Below, piece by piece: positions 24,527-37,481 of a stretch of 64,000 nt of DNA. Made by a program: the position numbers and the translations under genes. This DNA comes from Buxus sempervirens (lineage: Eukaryota; Streptophyta; Magnoliopsida; Buxales; Buxaceae), in NCBI GenBank assembly GCA_947561395.2, contig OX387182.1, forward strand, positions 32,171,949 to 32,235,948. The letters are read 5' to 3'. Below the pieces are notes generated by a model that worked only from the letters and a program-made list of their open reading frames with translations, was not told where the DNA came from and searched no databases. Each line of letters opens with the position of its first letter. The stretch's first letter is position 1.

Positions 24527-25764
24527 AAATCGAAAAATTACGGATTTGCCCCTCGATTTGACCGATTCGACCAATTTGACACTTTTGGATATCTACGGAT
24601 TGCCCCCTGAGAAATTTTGCTTTAAACCCTGGGATATTTTGCATGTTTGGATATTTATGAATTGCCCCTCGAGAAAGTTTCTTGCACCACTCGCCACGTG
24701 TGCAGTTTTCGGTTTTTCTGCTCGGAAACTTCCACAGCTCATACCTCCCTCATCCGGACTCCGATTTGAGCAAACTCAGTTGCGTTGGACTCATATCGGA
24801 ACCCTCTATCCATGATATAGAGCTAAGCACCTGGCTCGGGGTTCAAAAAAAGTCAACTTTCGGCTCACCCTCAAGTTTGACCGGCTCACAGAACCTTCAT
24901 CCGGACTCCGATTCCAGCAAACTCAGTTGCGTTGGACTAGTGTCGGGATTCTCTATCCATTGAGATAGGGCAAAGTGACCAATTTTCTCTTGATCAAAAA
25001 GTCAATTTTTGACCCTTTAGGGTTTGACTTTTCTGCTGTCTTTTAGCACACATTTTTTTTGTTTTCTTCTTCTTCTTTTTTTCTTTTTGGTTTGATCAAA
25101 ATTTGGGCGCTTACAGGTTCGACACTCTATTTCATCACTTTATTACTTGTTACGAATTCATGCACTTGCGAAAAAATACATCAGGGGCCCGCAAACCAAT
25201 GCAGGCACACTTTTTGCATGAAAATCACTTAAAGCTCTAATTTGAACAATTAAATAAAAATCAATTCATTTAAACTAAGCCCCAAGGGCGTCCCAGGCTT
25301 AGACGGAGGCCCACCAGGGGACATGCGGGCTTAACCAAGCCCACCAAGGCATCCGTGGGCCTTCTAACGCGGCCCACCCAGTCAAACCCAGTTCACATTA
25401 ATTAAACAAAATAAAATCAATTAAAGGGACCCACACCACTCTGGTGGTCCCACCAGACTTAACCAAATTGCATGCCGGATTAGGAATCGGGTAAGTGAAA
25501 GACTGAGTTGACTCAAACCAGGATAAACTTATGGGACCCGTCAACCAACGGGGCAGCTCGGGGTGTCTAAGGACTTCTCCGGACCACAACCGAGACCTTA
25601 CTTAGAATCTCAAGTCGCAGACCAGCCCAATAGACAAACTTAGGCACCTAGGTGTCCGCCTGCACCCCATCAGGCGGTGGTGACTCCAATCTTCCTGTTT
25701 TACCCATCCGAAGGCACGCATGAATCCGTGCGCCCAGCGGTGCGGCGTTTTCGACGCGCGCACA

Positions 25765-27109
25765 GCCTGGTGACTCCACTGGGGACCACTCAACCCAATA
25801 GAACCCCTGGTTAGAATGAGTCAAAATAAGGGGGATTAGTTGGTTTTAAGGTTCTTACCAGCTTGTTTAGTAAGAAGTAGAATACACGCAAGTACATTTT
25901 CTGGGGAGTCCTGTCATAAAGGATGAGATAATTGCCTAAGGCAATTGGGTTTTAAGTGGGACCATTGTGCCCCTCCAATTACCTGGGGACTCTCGTAGAA
26001 CCTCGTATAGCGTGCCAATTCTGCACCTTACTATATGAGACTGTAAAAATTCCTTTATCGACAAAATCCAGACAAAACTCACCTGTTTAGACACAGCACG
26101 CAGCCCAACTGCACACACGGGCACACCACCACACCATGGATGCATTTCTTTTCCAGTCTTATGATAAACTGCGTGGGGTGACACGCATGAGGAAGCCTGC
26201 ATGAGTGATCCGACCCTGAATGTATGAGTGAATACGGATACTGCTCTTCTCATCCAAAACTTAGACCTCTCTAGTAGCCACCCTTCTGATTCCTATGAAC
26301 TAACTCTGGGGATGGTATTAGCCCTACGCTCCCGTGGCTTGCCGGGGAAAGCAGGGTAAACCCATCTCCCCAGTTTTCTGGAGTTCTTAGCGCCACAGGT
26401 TTCTTGCCGTGGTACACAAGGATCCAGTACTAGTCCAAACCCTTGTAGGCGTATGTTTCGGGTTGGGTATCCTTCCCCACCTAACGCTTTTGAATAAACC
26501 GCGCTTTGTGATTATGATTGTGATGTGAATGATGAATACAAGAGGAATAAAATCAATCTAAAACCCAAGAATCTATTAGGGGCATCAACCCTCGCTTTTT
26601 GCATCAAATTGAGTAAACCCTAGATTCTTGGCTACCTCAACCCTAATTTAGGAAACCAACCTAACTTTGATCAGGGGAATCACCCCAGATCCATGCACTG
26701 AGTCCTATAAGCTATGGGCCTTGACCCATTAAAGTCCGCTGGGAGCACTTTAAGTCCGGATTGGTCTTTTAGAGCAGATGAAAGCCGGCCAAGTCAGACA
26801 AATAGATGAAAGCATGCCAAATCAGAAAATGGGTACTAAACCCTAGATCTAGGAATTTTTAGCTCACCCACCTTGGAAGCAACTTGAACCCTTCTTTTGG
26901 GCTCCCAACAGCCCGAAAGATGAAGTCTTTACAGCTTTTTGCAAATAACTTGTAAATTTTCGCCCTCTCTGGCAAATTGTAATTTTTGGTGTGATCAGAC
27001 GCCGAAAACAGATGAAAGACGAAAGACTGATCAGGACTTGGACGTGCTCCCTTACACAAGTATGTCTAGGAGTCGCGCCTCCATTGGTTCCAACCCTTAG
27101 GACCACACA
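25765..27109 (+). other. Leader of an X retrotransposon, with PBS
   Basis: Begins 3 bp after the X3 LTR end with TGGTGACTCCACTGGGGA (25768-25785). This closely resembles the Z primer-binding site and fits a Tat/Ogre-type tRNA-Arg primer. The remaining 1.3 kb has no convincing coding frame and looks like the long untranslated leader of a Tat-type element. It is interrupted by X5 (27115-32374) and X6, resumes at 32380-32426 and 38567-38583, and then meets X7. Confidence 0.7.
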
Positions 27110-28445
27110 CCATGTGTGCTCACGTCAGAAACGCCGCACGGGCGAGGCGTGCCTCCTAAAAGGGTAAAGCGGGAAAAGGGAGTCACCACCGCCTAATTGG
27201 GTGCAAGCGGACACCTGGGTGCCTAAGCTGGTCTAATTTGGTCTGCGGCTTGAGATTCTAAGTAGGGCCTCGGTTACGGTTGGGGGAAGTCCTAAGACAC
27301 CCCGGTCCGCCTCGTCGGTTGACGGGTCCCTCAGATCTTCCTGGTTACGAGTCAACTCAATTCTCACTCACCTGGCTCCTAAGTCAACATGCACACTTGT
27401 TTAAGTCTGGTGGAACCACCTAAGTGGTGTGGGTCCCTTTATTTGATTTTAGGGTTCAAGTGAAGAGGGGTGAAAGGCTTAAGGTCTGCCACTTCCCATT
27501 TGAACCGCATACAACTGATAAGCAGGGACCAAGGAGTCCCTGCCTTGGCTTCTAAATCCACGAAACAGCAAGCATACAAGTCAATGGAATCCTAACCACA
27601 TGGAGACCCAAAATATGCTATGGGCCATGATATGAGCATGCATGCTCTCATACACAGTACACATGGGGACAGCAGGTATTCAGGGTCGATATCTATGCAA
27701 AAATGAAAGGATGCATGAGTAGGAAACACCCTAACATGCCACTTGGGTGAGGGGTTCATGCATGCACTAAAGGTGATCAAGCTGCAAGGCCTCCCATGTT
27801 ATACAAGTTCAACAATACCAAAATAAAGCATGCTGCAGTCATCAGGGACAGCAACCATTTAAGGGGGTTTAGTGTAACGCCCCGGATCCGAGTTACGTAT
27901 AAAAACCATAACTCATCTCCAGAGGTTAATATGTAACACAGGATCGCAATATCAGAGTGAAGGAAAAACATGAATACAACAATAACTATATACAGAGTGC
28001 GCTAAAATAATCCCAAATGGAAATAAACTCACATGACCAAGTAACTACCCGCAAGTATCGTCCTCTCCAGGAGCAGCTGAAAACAAAACAAAACAATACT
28101 GAATGAGATACGAATATCCCAGTGAGCAGCACATGCATGCACAAATACATTTATTTCAGTTCTAAAACATGCCACGATTATAAACCATATACAATGATGA
28201 TAATACGCATATGCTGAATAATCCGACTAAACTTCATTAATCCAATTCATATCAGTGCGGAAAACCATCAAGTAAATCAAGCAATAACAATCCGTTTCCA
28301 ATCCCGAAGATATCGATAAAATAATGATTAACTGACAACAACATAGCGAATAACCATAATTTCATATCTCAAGATATAATTCCAGATATACCAATGTCAT
28401 ATAACACAAAGTCTTCTCATAACCATGCCCACTCCTCCAAATGTA

Positions 28446-28867
28446 TATCCGGCCTACTCAGGGTTTCGGATATTGAAATGACTGCATCATCCAATGCAGG
28501 CCTACTCCCCGAGTTTCTGCATTGACAACCAGGCCTACTCAGAGTTTCTGGCTGTTCTACACCGGCGGGAGGTACAATACCCAATAATCGGTAAACAATA
28601 TTCCATGAACCATAAATACCAACAAACCAGCGAATAAAACATATCACGTCAAACAAAATCAAATACCAACATTGGTCAATGTCATGTAGTTGTTTACATT
28701 GGTTAATTGACATGCCAAGGTGACATCCACCCCTCCATGTACACAGTTCCAGCATACTCAGGGTTTCGGACACTCTGAAATGACGGCCTACTCAGGGTTT
28801 TGTCATCCAATGCAGGCCTACTCCCCGGGTTTCTGCATTGACAACCAGGCCTACTCAGGGTTTCTGG
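28446..28867 (+). repeat. Y1 double hairpin array
   Basis: Loop GCCTACTCAGGGTTT (or a CCCCGGG variant) recurs with different inverted arms: TATCCG/CGGATA (28446-28451, 28467-28472), AATGCAG/CTGCATT, CCAG/CTGG. In the second set (28745-28867): ATGAC/GTCAT (28780-28784, 28802-28806), AATGCAG/CTGCATT and CCAG/CTGG. Confidence 0.9.
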
Positions 28868-30334
28868 CTGGTCTACACCGGCAATGGCAACACTCAAGGC
28901 CATGCAATTACACCAACGAAGCAATAACATCACATTACTAAGCTTAGACTCTGGATCCAGGACAAGCTAAACCAACAGTAAGTATAAAACTAGCAATTCA
29001 ACCCAAGGTGTTTTCCATAATGTAAAACTGACATATAGATCAACATGTTCAAGTGCATAACATGAGTCACTCAGGACAAACTTTCTCCCTCATGGAGTCC
29101 TCAAAGTAAATTCTCAAATAATTTCCCCCAGAACAAAATAAGAGATAATCCTAAACCGGTCACCAATATAAAACAATATTCAAATAAATCATTCCTGAAG
29201 TGCACCGTGCATTCAAAGGTGAACTAGCATAATAGTGTAGATGAAATTTTAGTAAAACAAATATGGTTTCAAAACTGACTTTTCAGAAGTAAACACATTA
29301 TACCGATTCAACTACAGCATCCAAACTTCGATTAAACATAAACCAACAAAACAGCTCCTAGATTCTCAATTTCGCTTTCATAATCCAAATCAATCAAACG
29401 AATGTCATAAAACCCTGTAAACACATTTTGGATGAGTGGAATAGTCTTAGGATCCCCTATAAGGTCACCATACCAAAAAGCAATCAATTCTGAGACAAAA
29501 AGTTTCGGACCTCAAAATATTCTAAGTCTGGTTAAAAACGTTGACTTTTGGTATATAATTTTTCTAGACAATTATACAAGGAGTTTCGGGCTCAAATTTT
29601 GGCTGTAGTCTACTGTAGGATAAACACATATCCTAGAATTTTCTAGGCTCCTGAATCACTCATCTGGGTATTAAACCCAAACTGAGCTTTTTGATAAAAA
29701 CCGGGATTTAGGCATGAATTGGAAAGTTGACTTTTTATTGGCTGGGAATTAGACCTTGGAAGTATTTTTATTGGTTCCAAATGGGGGGTAAAACCTTATT
29801 TACATGTAAAGACTTAAGTAAATTGAGCAATAAATACACAGGACATTTACTTTAAGGGGGCAGATATAAATTAAGTTCGCGCGAGCTAGGCGCGAGCTCG
29901 GTGGATAGGAAAAATAAACCTTGCGCCCACTACCTGGAGTTAGCGCCAACTCGGCAGATAGTAACATGTATTTTCGACTCTCTATTATTTCTAGATCTAC
30001 AACTCTGGCCGAACTTTTTCTCTCTGTAACAATTTTCCCAGTCTCCTAATATCCCCAGAAGACATTTAAACTACTTTTGAAATTATTCCAACACATTTTT
30101 ATTTTATTTATCATCATTCAGTTCTAAAGGAACTCATGCTCGGACGAACTTCTTCCAGAAAGACACACATGCATCATCCAGATTAAACTCACGAATAAAT
30201 ACAAAAAACCCAATTTTAAAACGATGCTACTCACCTCTTGCACGCTTAAACCCTTGCACTGCAACTCAGGGAACTGGAAGTGAAACATCGATCGTCGCCC
30301 AAAACCTTCTCTGATCGCACGATAATTTTTCTGA

Positions 30335-30430
30335 ACACCCTCTAATCGATGAAAACCCTCCGATCGATGAAAACCCTTCGATCGACTGGAACACACAATG
30401 AAAACCCTTCGATCGACTGGAACACACAAT
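30335..30430 (+). repeat. Short tandem repeat in Y1
   Basis: A roughly 31-bp unit containing CCCTTCGATCGACTGGAAC occurs twice in a row near the right end of the block, preceded by shorter GATCGATGAAAACCC copies. Confidence 0.85.
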
Positions 30431-32379
30431 ATTTCTCTTCTCCCAAATGCCCTAGGACTCCCAGCCGAAATCCTTCGAACTCCAAAAGTATGCGAAAACG
30501 AAAACGCTAGAGTCTAAATGCGCTAAGTATTTATACTTACTTTAAATACACTTTGCCGCTCGATGAGTTTTAAAACCACTTGATTTGGTGCATGCTAGCC
30601 CACGCAAGGATTCCTACATATTCAACTCATTTAAGTGTGCGATGAGGTACCTGCCACTCCACAGATAACCTACACCAGCATCTTCCCCAAATAAATAAAT
30701 TTTTCCCATTTTAAATAATTCATCCTATTTAGATTTTAAATTTAGCTCAAATTAATTTCCTCTTCTCAATTATTAAAATTTTTCATTAATTAAACTAATT
30801 AACAACAAAATCTAAAATATTTTTATGTTATTAAAATTCGGGATTTTACATTTAGACATGCTAATGAGGGCTGGAAACAACATACGAAGGGGTATGGAAG
30901 GAATCCTTCATGTATGGTGCCTAGTGGGCTGATCTGGAAGTGCAAGTGAGTGTGTGGAGCTGCTGGGAACAGCAGTTATCTAGGTGGGGAAAGGGGAACA
31001 TGTTTACTAACACCAAATAGATGCACAATAAAGGGTATGGCCACAACCAATCCATGGGGTAGGGGAAGCATGTAAAAAAAACATCCAGATAACAAGCTAA
31101 AAAGAGGAAGGAAACGTGTAGGAATCAAATACCAAGAACAACTTATCATTAGCATGCATCCTTATAACTATTCGACATCCAAAAACATGCTTCCTCTTAG
31201 ATTAAAGAAAAACATCAACTTAGAATGCCTTAAGACATGAAAATAAAGCCATCTCTCCTCCCTTATAACCAAACGTGCACCCCCCTTTACCATGGGTGGC
31301 CTTTCACATGATGATAATGAGATGAAATGAAGAATAAAGTATGCAGAAAAACATCTCTTAACAGTGGAAAACACAGCTCTCCATACTTTCTCAAAATGTC
31401 CCCATTCTCACATATATGCAATACAAAGTGATAGGAAACATTACCTTGGGGCTTAAACCCTTGTGTGGGGTGTGAGGACCCCCTTTTGAGACAAACAGTG
31501 GCTGGACAGTCCTCCTCCAACAGCACCAGCAACCTCCTCCTCCTTCAAGTTTTTAAGTGGAGAAGATGAAGAAGCAAAAGTGAATGGAGGAGTAGGATGA
31601 GCTTTGATGGGGTTTTAATGGTTTGGGATGCAAAAAAAGGGCAAAGAGAGAAGGTTTCGGATCAGAGACAATGAGGGAGAAGGGGTAAAAATGAGCCAAG
31701 AGAAGCCAACCCCTCTCTACTGTTCGGATTTTCTATTTATAGAACACAGTGACAAAACCGCACACTCAGTGCAGTTTGGTCGAAAATGAATAGTAACCGC
31801 ACATAACCGCAGGGTATGTACGGTTTTGGCCCTGTCTTTTCAGCAATGATTAGGGGACAAACTGGTCAGTCGTAGTTTTACCCGCCATGCAACCGTACTG
31901 TAAGTGCGGCTACTTTTTGCGCGCCGCTTGCGCTGATTGGCTCACCCAATGGTGGCCGAAAAAAATCAACCGCACACCATATGAGGTTGTGAAGAAACCG
32001 CATATTGTGCCTTTTTCTCTCCCCTTTTTTGTTTTGAGTTGATGGCTGAGGTGACTCAGCCGCCCACTCGGACGAATTAGACTTCTCCAATTATTATTAT
32101 TTCCCATTTATCTTAATTAGTTTAATTAAGATATTAAACTTTGATTGATTTGCCCCTGGGACTGTTTTGCTCATATCTTTTCCATCCGGGCTACGATTCC
32201 AGCAAACTCAGTTGCGTTGGAATCGTGTCAGGATCCTCTATCCACGGGGATAAAGCAAGGTAGTCAATTATCACTTGATCAAAGAGTCAACTTTTGCCCT
32301 CCTTAGGGTTTGACTTTTCAACTAAGGTTTTCATTTTCCGCATTTCCGGGGGGTGCAAAAATGAGGTGCTTACACCATG

Positions 32380-32426
32380 CGTGCCTGAATTTAAATTCCA
32401 CACTGTTTTATTTTTTGCTCTATCCT
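32380..32426 (+). other. Sliver of X leader between X5 and X6
   Basis: 47 bp between two solo LTR insertions. With 38567-38583 it is the only remaining sequence of the element into which X5 and X6 inserted at this place. Confidence 0.6.
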
Positions 32427-33007
32427 TGTAAGCACCTCATTTTTGCGCTCCCAGAAAAGCCAGAAATGCGAACCCTAGACGGAAAGTCAAACCCTAAGGG
32501 GTGAAAAGTTGACTTTTGGATCAAGTGATAACTGGCCACCTTGCCTATCTCAATGGATAGAGAATCTTGACACGGTTCCAACGCAACTGAGTTTGCTAGA
32601 ATCGAAGTCTGGATGAAGGATCTATGGGCCGGTCAAACCTAAGGGGGAGCCGAAAGTTGACTTTTTGCCGAACCCCAAACCAGGTGCTTAACCATAAGTC
32701 ATTGGATAGAGGGCTTTGATACGGGTCTAACGCAACTGAGTTTGCTCAAATTGGAGTCCGGATGAAGAAGATATGAGCTGTCGAAGTTTCCGAGCAGCAA
32801 AACTCAGAAAGCTGCACACGTGGCAAGAGGCTGCACACGTGGCAAGTGGCGCAAGAAAATATCTCAGGGGGCAATCTTTAAATATCCAAACATACTAAAT
32901 ATCTCAGGGATTAAAGCAAAAATTCACAAGGACCAAATCTGCGAATATCCAAGTGTATCGGATGAATCTGCGAAAATCCAGGGACTAAATCTGTAAATAT
33001 CCGATTT

Positions 33008-33252
33008 GTATCCGACATTTAATGTCAGATACACACTTTTCTCTTCATATCCAACATATATTGCCGGATACAAAAGATTTGCCCACTGGATTCGCGCCGA
33101 TTCCCCGACAGATACACAGCGGCATTAAAATTTTGAAATAATTGCTATTGTATACGACATAAAATGTCAGATATAAGAAAGCCCTAGTGTATCTGGCCTT
33201 GAAGGCCGGATACACATGGCACTTAGTGTATCCGGCCTTCAAGGCCAGATAC
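33008..33252 (+). repeat. X6 palindrome cluster 1 (2+3 units)
   Basis: Units start at 33008, 33047, then 33150, 33189 and 33228: 39 bp within each subgroup. Arms include GTATCCGAC/GTCAGATAC and GTATCCGGCC/GGCCAGATAC types. The TATA box TATAAATA begins 12 bp after the last unit. Confidence 0.93.
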
Positions 33253-33871
33253 AATAAGTTTTTTTATAAATACAGCCAGCAACCCCATTGTAACGCCCCG
33301 GATCCGTGTTGTTCAATAAAGATATAACACGTCTCACGGAGGTTAGGCAAGGATCGCTTATCAATTATGATCGCTGGATAATCATCTGGCTATAACCTAA
33401 CAGGGTGCATAATTTCATTTATCCAAAATTTTAACATTTAAAACTGAACTAGAATCATATGGTTCAACCCCAATTAACCTTAACACATCTCAATTTTTCA
33501 AAGTTCTCAAATTCAGAACAAGATAACCTACAAGTCTAAGGAAGATAATAGTAATCCTCCTCCCTATAAGTATCTGAAACCATGAGTATCTGAAAAACAA
33601 ACAAAACCAAACAACAGAGTGAGATACGAATATCTTAGCGAGTAGCACATGCATGCAGAAATAGTTGACCACAATTTAAACTATGCATCGACAAACACTC
33701 AATACGGTTAAACAACCAACATCAATTCCCAAATTGAAATCAAGACTTGTTCTAATCAAACAAATGACATCTCAGTTAAGTACGGCAACACATCGATTGG
33801 TCAATGTCATGACTATCGTTTAGTTGATAAATTAAACATGCCAAGTAGACACTCCACACCTCCATGTACAC

Positions 33872-33995
33872 AGTTCCGGCCTACTCAGGGTTTCGGAACT
33901 CTGAAATGACGGCCTACTCAGGGTTTCATCATCCAATGCAGGCCTACTCCCTGGGTTTCTGCATTGACAACCAGGCCTACTCAGGGTTTCTGGCT
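33872..33995 (+). repeat. Y2 hairpin array
   Basis: Four loops centred near 33886, 33919, 33950 and 33982 (31-33 bp apart). Arms: AGTTCCG/CGGAACT (33872-33878, 33894-33900), ATGA/TCAT, AATGCAG/CTGCATT (33935-33941, 33959-33965), CCAG/CTGG. Confidence 0.93.
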
Positions 33996-34594
33996 GCTCT
34001 ACACCGGTCGTGGCAACACACAAGGCCATGCAATTCCAACAACTAACAATAACATCACATTACTAAGCTTAAACATCTAGATCCAGGACAATCTAGACCA
34101 AAACTAGTAAAACATCGTATAATCTCAATTCCAATATCAAAGTAAAACTATTCATTCCACATCATGTAAAACCCATCACAGTTCATCACCTGTCCCTCTG
34201 GACCAAGCAGTATCTCAAGTACTTTCAGCATTTTCTCATTTTCGTAACACATGCCATTCGGAAACAAAACTCAATTCATTCATACCAAGGAAATCTTTAC
34301 AATACATTTAAAGTTTCCAAACAAGTGAAACCAGAATAGAATAACTCCTCAATCAAAACAGAGTGAATGTAACTGGTAACTCTTAGTGGTTTGGCATCCG
34401 GCACAACACTCATAAATAACCTAAACTCAACTTGGAAGCTTTTAAGAAGTTCACTAAATTTTCTTCTAATATTTTCATAGGCAAAGTAAATCCCAAAGTT
34501 CCCAAACAAGTGAATAGTGAAGTGGTTTAACCCTTAAGACACCCAATTACTCTTGGCTAAATCAGATTTCCATTTCAGTAAGTATAATAGGGTA

Positions 34595-34793
34595 GGCGCT
34601 CACTTCCTGAAGTGGGCGCCAGGTGGACGTCGGTCGGTGGTAAGAAAAATAGGGTAAATTGTAGCTTGCGCTCACTCGACGCTAAGTGAGCGCGAGATAG
34701 GCGCGAGCTGAGCGCCAGGTTCGCGCGAGCTGAGCGGCAGGTTTTCGAGTGCACGCGAGCTGAGCGCCGGGTTCGCGCAAGCTCGGCGGTAGG
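34595..34793 (+). repeat. Y2 GC-rich repeats upstream of TATA
   Basis: An inverted repeat GGCGCTCACTTC/GAAGTGGGCGCC (34595-34620, one mismatch) is followed by four copies of a GCGAGCTGAGCGCC-type unit starting near 34702, 34723, 34753 and 34773. The Y2 TATA box follows about 85 bp later. Confidence 0.85.
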
Positions 34794-37375
34794 AATAATT
34801 CTAACTAGGCGCCTACCTCCTAGGTGAACGCGAGTGGGCACCAGGTTCGTGGATACCCCCTGCGATTTTCAGTTCTCTATAAATTCGAGATCTATAACTC
34901 TGGCTGGTTTGTTTCGGTCTGTTATTGCTCCAATACCCTCCTAGTACTCCCAGAAGACTTCCCAACCACTTTTGGATTTAATCTAAATACATTTAATTTC
35001 AAGATAAATTCGGTCTCCGACTCTGTTTCATGTCATTCCAGAAAACTAAAAGAAACTCAGAGATCATTTAAACTACAACCATGCATCAGAATAATCTCGA
35101 GAAAACATAAAACACAAAACCCCAGTTGTAAATCAGTGCTACTCACATGAAACCGCTTATTCCAGAATACCAAAACCTCGGCCAATCACTACTCCTGCCA
35201 CGCACGCGAATGAAAAATCTCTCCAAACAAAACTTCTCGAGCAGAGAGAAATAACCCACTGAAGTTCAACTCCAAAATCCTTCCCTTAGCCCTTGCGATG
35301 CTTGTTCTTCACGAGCAGAGCCCTAACGAAATTGTTTCCGTAAGTATAGTACGCGTATTCTCATAAACCCCAAAACCCTACTTACCCTTTTTAGTATACT
35401 TACCTTGATACATACGCCGCTCGATCCCTCTCCCATTTCCTTGATCCCATGCACGCTGGCCCACTGAAAAATCCTACATGTTCCGGCCACTTAGGTTAAC
35501 AAGTGCCCAAGCTATATATATATTTTTAATACTAATAATAATATAATTTTTCAGAAAAAGGGCTATATAACGCCTGTACATGCGAGTATGGGCTAAGCCC
35601 TCAAACCACAAAAATCACCTGATAAACACAGTTTATATATCAAAATAAATAACTAAATAAATAAATAACTCACCAAAAATCAGGGTCTTACACCCATGGC
35701 CGGGGTTTGCTGGCCTTAACCTTTTTTTTTCATCCTATCTTGGTTCGAACCCCCTCCTCCCCTACTGCTCCTGTCTCCATAGCCCCCAAACACCCCACCT
35801 TGCCTCCTCACTCTCTTCTCTTCTTCTTCTTCACTCTTCTACCAAAAGCCCAAGGAGCCATTTGCTGTGGCTGCTGGAGAAGAAGCTCACAGCTGGTGTT
35901 TTTGCTTCAAGGAGGTCATACACCTCCACAAAAGAGCCAAGAACCTCCAGGTAAGGTTCCTCATCCCATTGTATTCAACATACATTAAAATTAGATTTTT
36001 CTACTGTTTTTTCCTACTCTGTTATTCTTTCTTGGCATGAGCACTTCCATGGTAGTTTAACCATGCATTTACTATCTTCTTCATGGCATAATGACCACCA
36101 AAGGTAAGAGGTCCACGTAGGGTTTCTTGGGAGTATGAAAGCTCACTTTTCATACATTTTTGGTGCTTATAAGCTGCTGTTTTGGCTTTCTTCTATGCAT
36201 TTATAAGAGGAGCTTGTTCCTCTTTCATTTCGTCCATTGTACCCTTGTAATAACCCCCCACATCCCTTCTTGATTCCTTCTCTTTTCCCACTCTTTCTTA
36301 CATTTTCTATGGGTGTTTTTTTTTTGCTGCTGCCGTACCTTCCTTTGCTGTTTGTTCTTTGGCTTTAGTTACAACATGCTACTGTTTTGAGTTTGTTGTT
36401 GGTCTTTGGGATGAATGCATGCTCATCTTTCTGGTCGGCATATTATCTTGTGCTAACATGCATGCTTCCCCCCAGCTTACCATCTGCTGTTTTGGGCTTT
36501 GACATGCCCTTGTTTACTCTCTTTTTTTACTTGCTGTTGTGATCCCCTCATATGCATAGTTCCCTCTCCTTGTAGCTCACTGTTTTGTTGCTTTCCATAT
36601 GAGCCCTCACCACATGCCCAATTGCTGTGTTTACCAAGCCATGATGCCACTGTTTTGACCTTTATCATGTCTATTCTTGCTGCTTGGTGCTTAATCAAAA
36701 TGCTGCCCTCACCCCTACAACACCTCCCTGTTATGGTATGCAGGGGATGCTGTTGGCAACAACATCAATCCCCAGTTATTGCTGTCCATTTAATACCCTC
36801 CCCCATGCCTAAATCCCCCACCACAGTGGCTGTCACAGCTCCCCTACATCTTGTACTTTTGCTTTTTTTCTTTACTTCTTGTATATAGGAACATGTTAGC
36901 TTGCTTGCTCAGTTGGCTTGCTGTTTTGGTGATGCAATGAGCATGCTCCCCTCACCCCCCCCCCCCCCCCCCGCCCACCTCCTTGTATGTCATCCCCAAA
37001 TATGACAAGCATGCTAGTCCCTATGCTTAGCTGCTGTTCTTCCCCTGTTGTCCCAGTATGTTCACTTTGCTTTTGTTTTGCTTTGTTTATATCCATGTAT
37101 GCTTATATGGTTTTCTTGCTTGCACAAATGCCTCCCAGATTTAGTGCATGAGAATTCCTTTTAGGTAATCTCCACCTAGGGTAGCAAGCCCCTTGCCCCC
37201 ACCTTCCACTTACCTTTGTCAAGAAACCCCAAAGGGGGAACCCAAAGGGGATGCCCCCCCCCCCCTCTCACCTGAACCTGTGGGGCCATCTCAGAGGCCC
37301 ACACAATTTGTGGAAGTCCCTAGGAAGCCCACAAGAACCACCCCAAGACCAAAACCCCGAAAGAAGCCAGTTGAG

Positions 37376-37481
37376 GGTGATCCGACGACTCAGGTCGGAT
37401 CACCCATGGCTAGTTTGTATCCGACCATGATGGTCGGATACATTAAAGTGAGTGTGTAGCCTACCATGAAGGTTGGCTACA
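37376..37481 (+). repeat. X6 palindrome cluster 2
   Basis: Three palindromes centred at 37390, 37429 and 37468, exactly 39 bp apart: GGTGATCCGAC/GTCGGATCACC (perfect), TGTATCCGAC/GTCGGATACA (perfect), TGTAGCCTAC/GTTGGCTACA (one mismatch). All spacers are 7 bp. Confidence 0.95.

Larger units (their letters stand above)
22256..25115 (-). mobile_element. Solo LTR X4, inserted in W
   Basis: 2860 bp, TGTGCGCACC..GCGCTTACA on the plus strand, duplication GGTTC at 22251-22255 and 25116-25120. The shortest complete X LTR here. Both palindrome clusters are present. No coding frame. Confidence 0.94.
20628..25183 (+). mobile_element. Solo LTR W hosting X4
   Basis: TGATAAGTCATG..AATACATCA, with exact 5-bp duplication GGGGC on both sides. 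Net length without X4 is about 1.69 kb. Features: a terminal hairpin (20629-20678), a GTTCGAACGTTCA repeat array (20887-21245) and a TATA box (CTATAAAAGG, 21478-21487). No coding frame. Probably a Ty3 LTR; lineage not assigned. Confidence 0.88.
20577..25764 (+). repeat. X3, forward X LTR 3' part, split by W
   Basis: 20577-20627 and 25184-25764 match consecutive parts of X6 (about 37930-38566). They are split by the W LTR with target duplication GGGGC (20623-20627, 25184-25188). It ends GCGCGCACA at 25764 and is followed by a primer-binding site, which fixes the orientation of the whole X family. Confidence 0.85.
27873..30850 (+). mobile_element. Solo LTR Y1, inserted in X5
   Basis: 2978 bp, TGTAACGCCCCGGATCCG..GGATTTTACA, duplication TTTAG (27868-27872, 30851-30855). 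It carries the hairpin array twice (28446-28552, 28745-28867), a short GC-rich block (29876-29960) and a tandem repeat near 30340-30430. No coding frame. Structure fits a Ty3-type solo LTR. Confidence 0.93.
27115..32374 (-). mobile_element. Solo LTR X5 hosting Y1
   Basis: TGTGCTCACG..GTGCTTACA with duplication CCATG (27110-27114, 32375-32379). Net length without Y1 is about 2.3 kb. Its palindromes use a different arm, AACCGCA(C), in cluster 1 (31754-32010, partly decayed, for example AAACCGCAC-N5-GTGCAGTTT at 31755-31777). A lone AACCGCAT arm (27513-27520) remains where cluster 2 would be. TATA-like CTATAAATAG on the minus strand near 31730. Confidence 0.88.
33289..35692 (+). mobile_element. 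Solo LTR Y2, inserted in X6
   Basis: 2404 bp, TGTAACGCCCCGGATCCG..GGTCTTACA, duplication CCCAT (33284-33288, 35693-35697), landing about 15 bp downstream of the X6 TATA box. It has a hairpin array, a GC-rich repeat block and a TATA box (TATAAAT, 34878-34884). No coding frame. Confidence 0.93.

Noticed and set aside
25936-26253. 105-residue minus-strand frame in the X leader
   Set aside because: Opposite to the element's direction, no domain; the leader is otherwise non-coding.
35707-37459. Several 70-130-residue frames in X6
   Set aside because: Low-complexity frames in the transcribed LTR part; none is conserved in X1, X4, X8 or X9.
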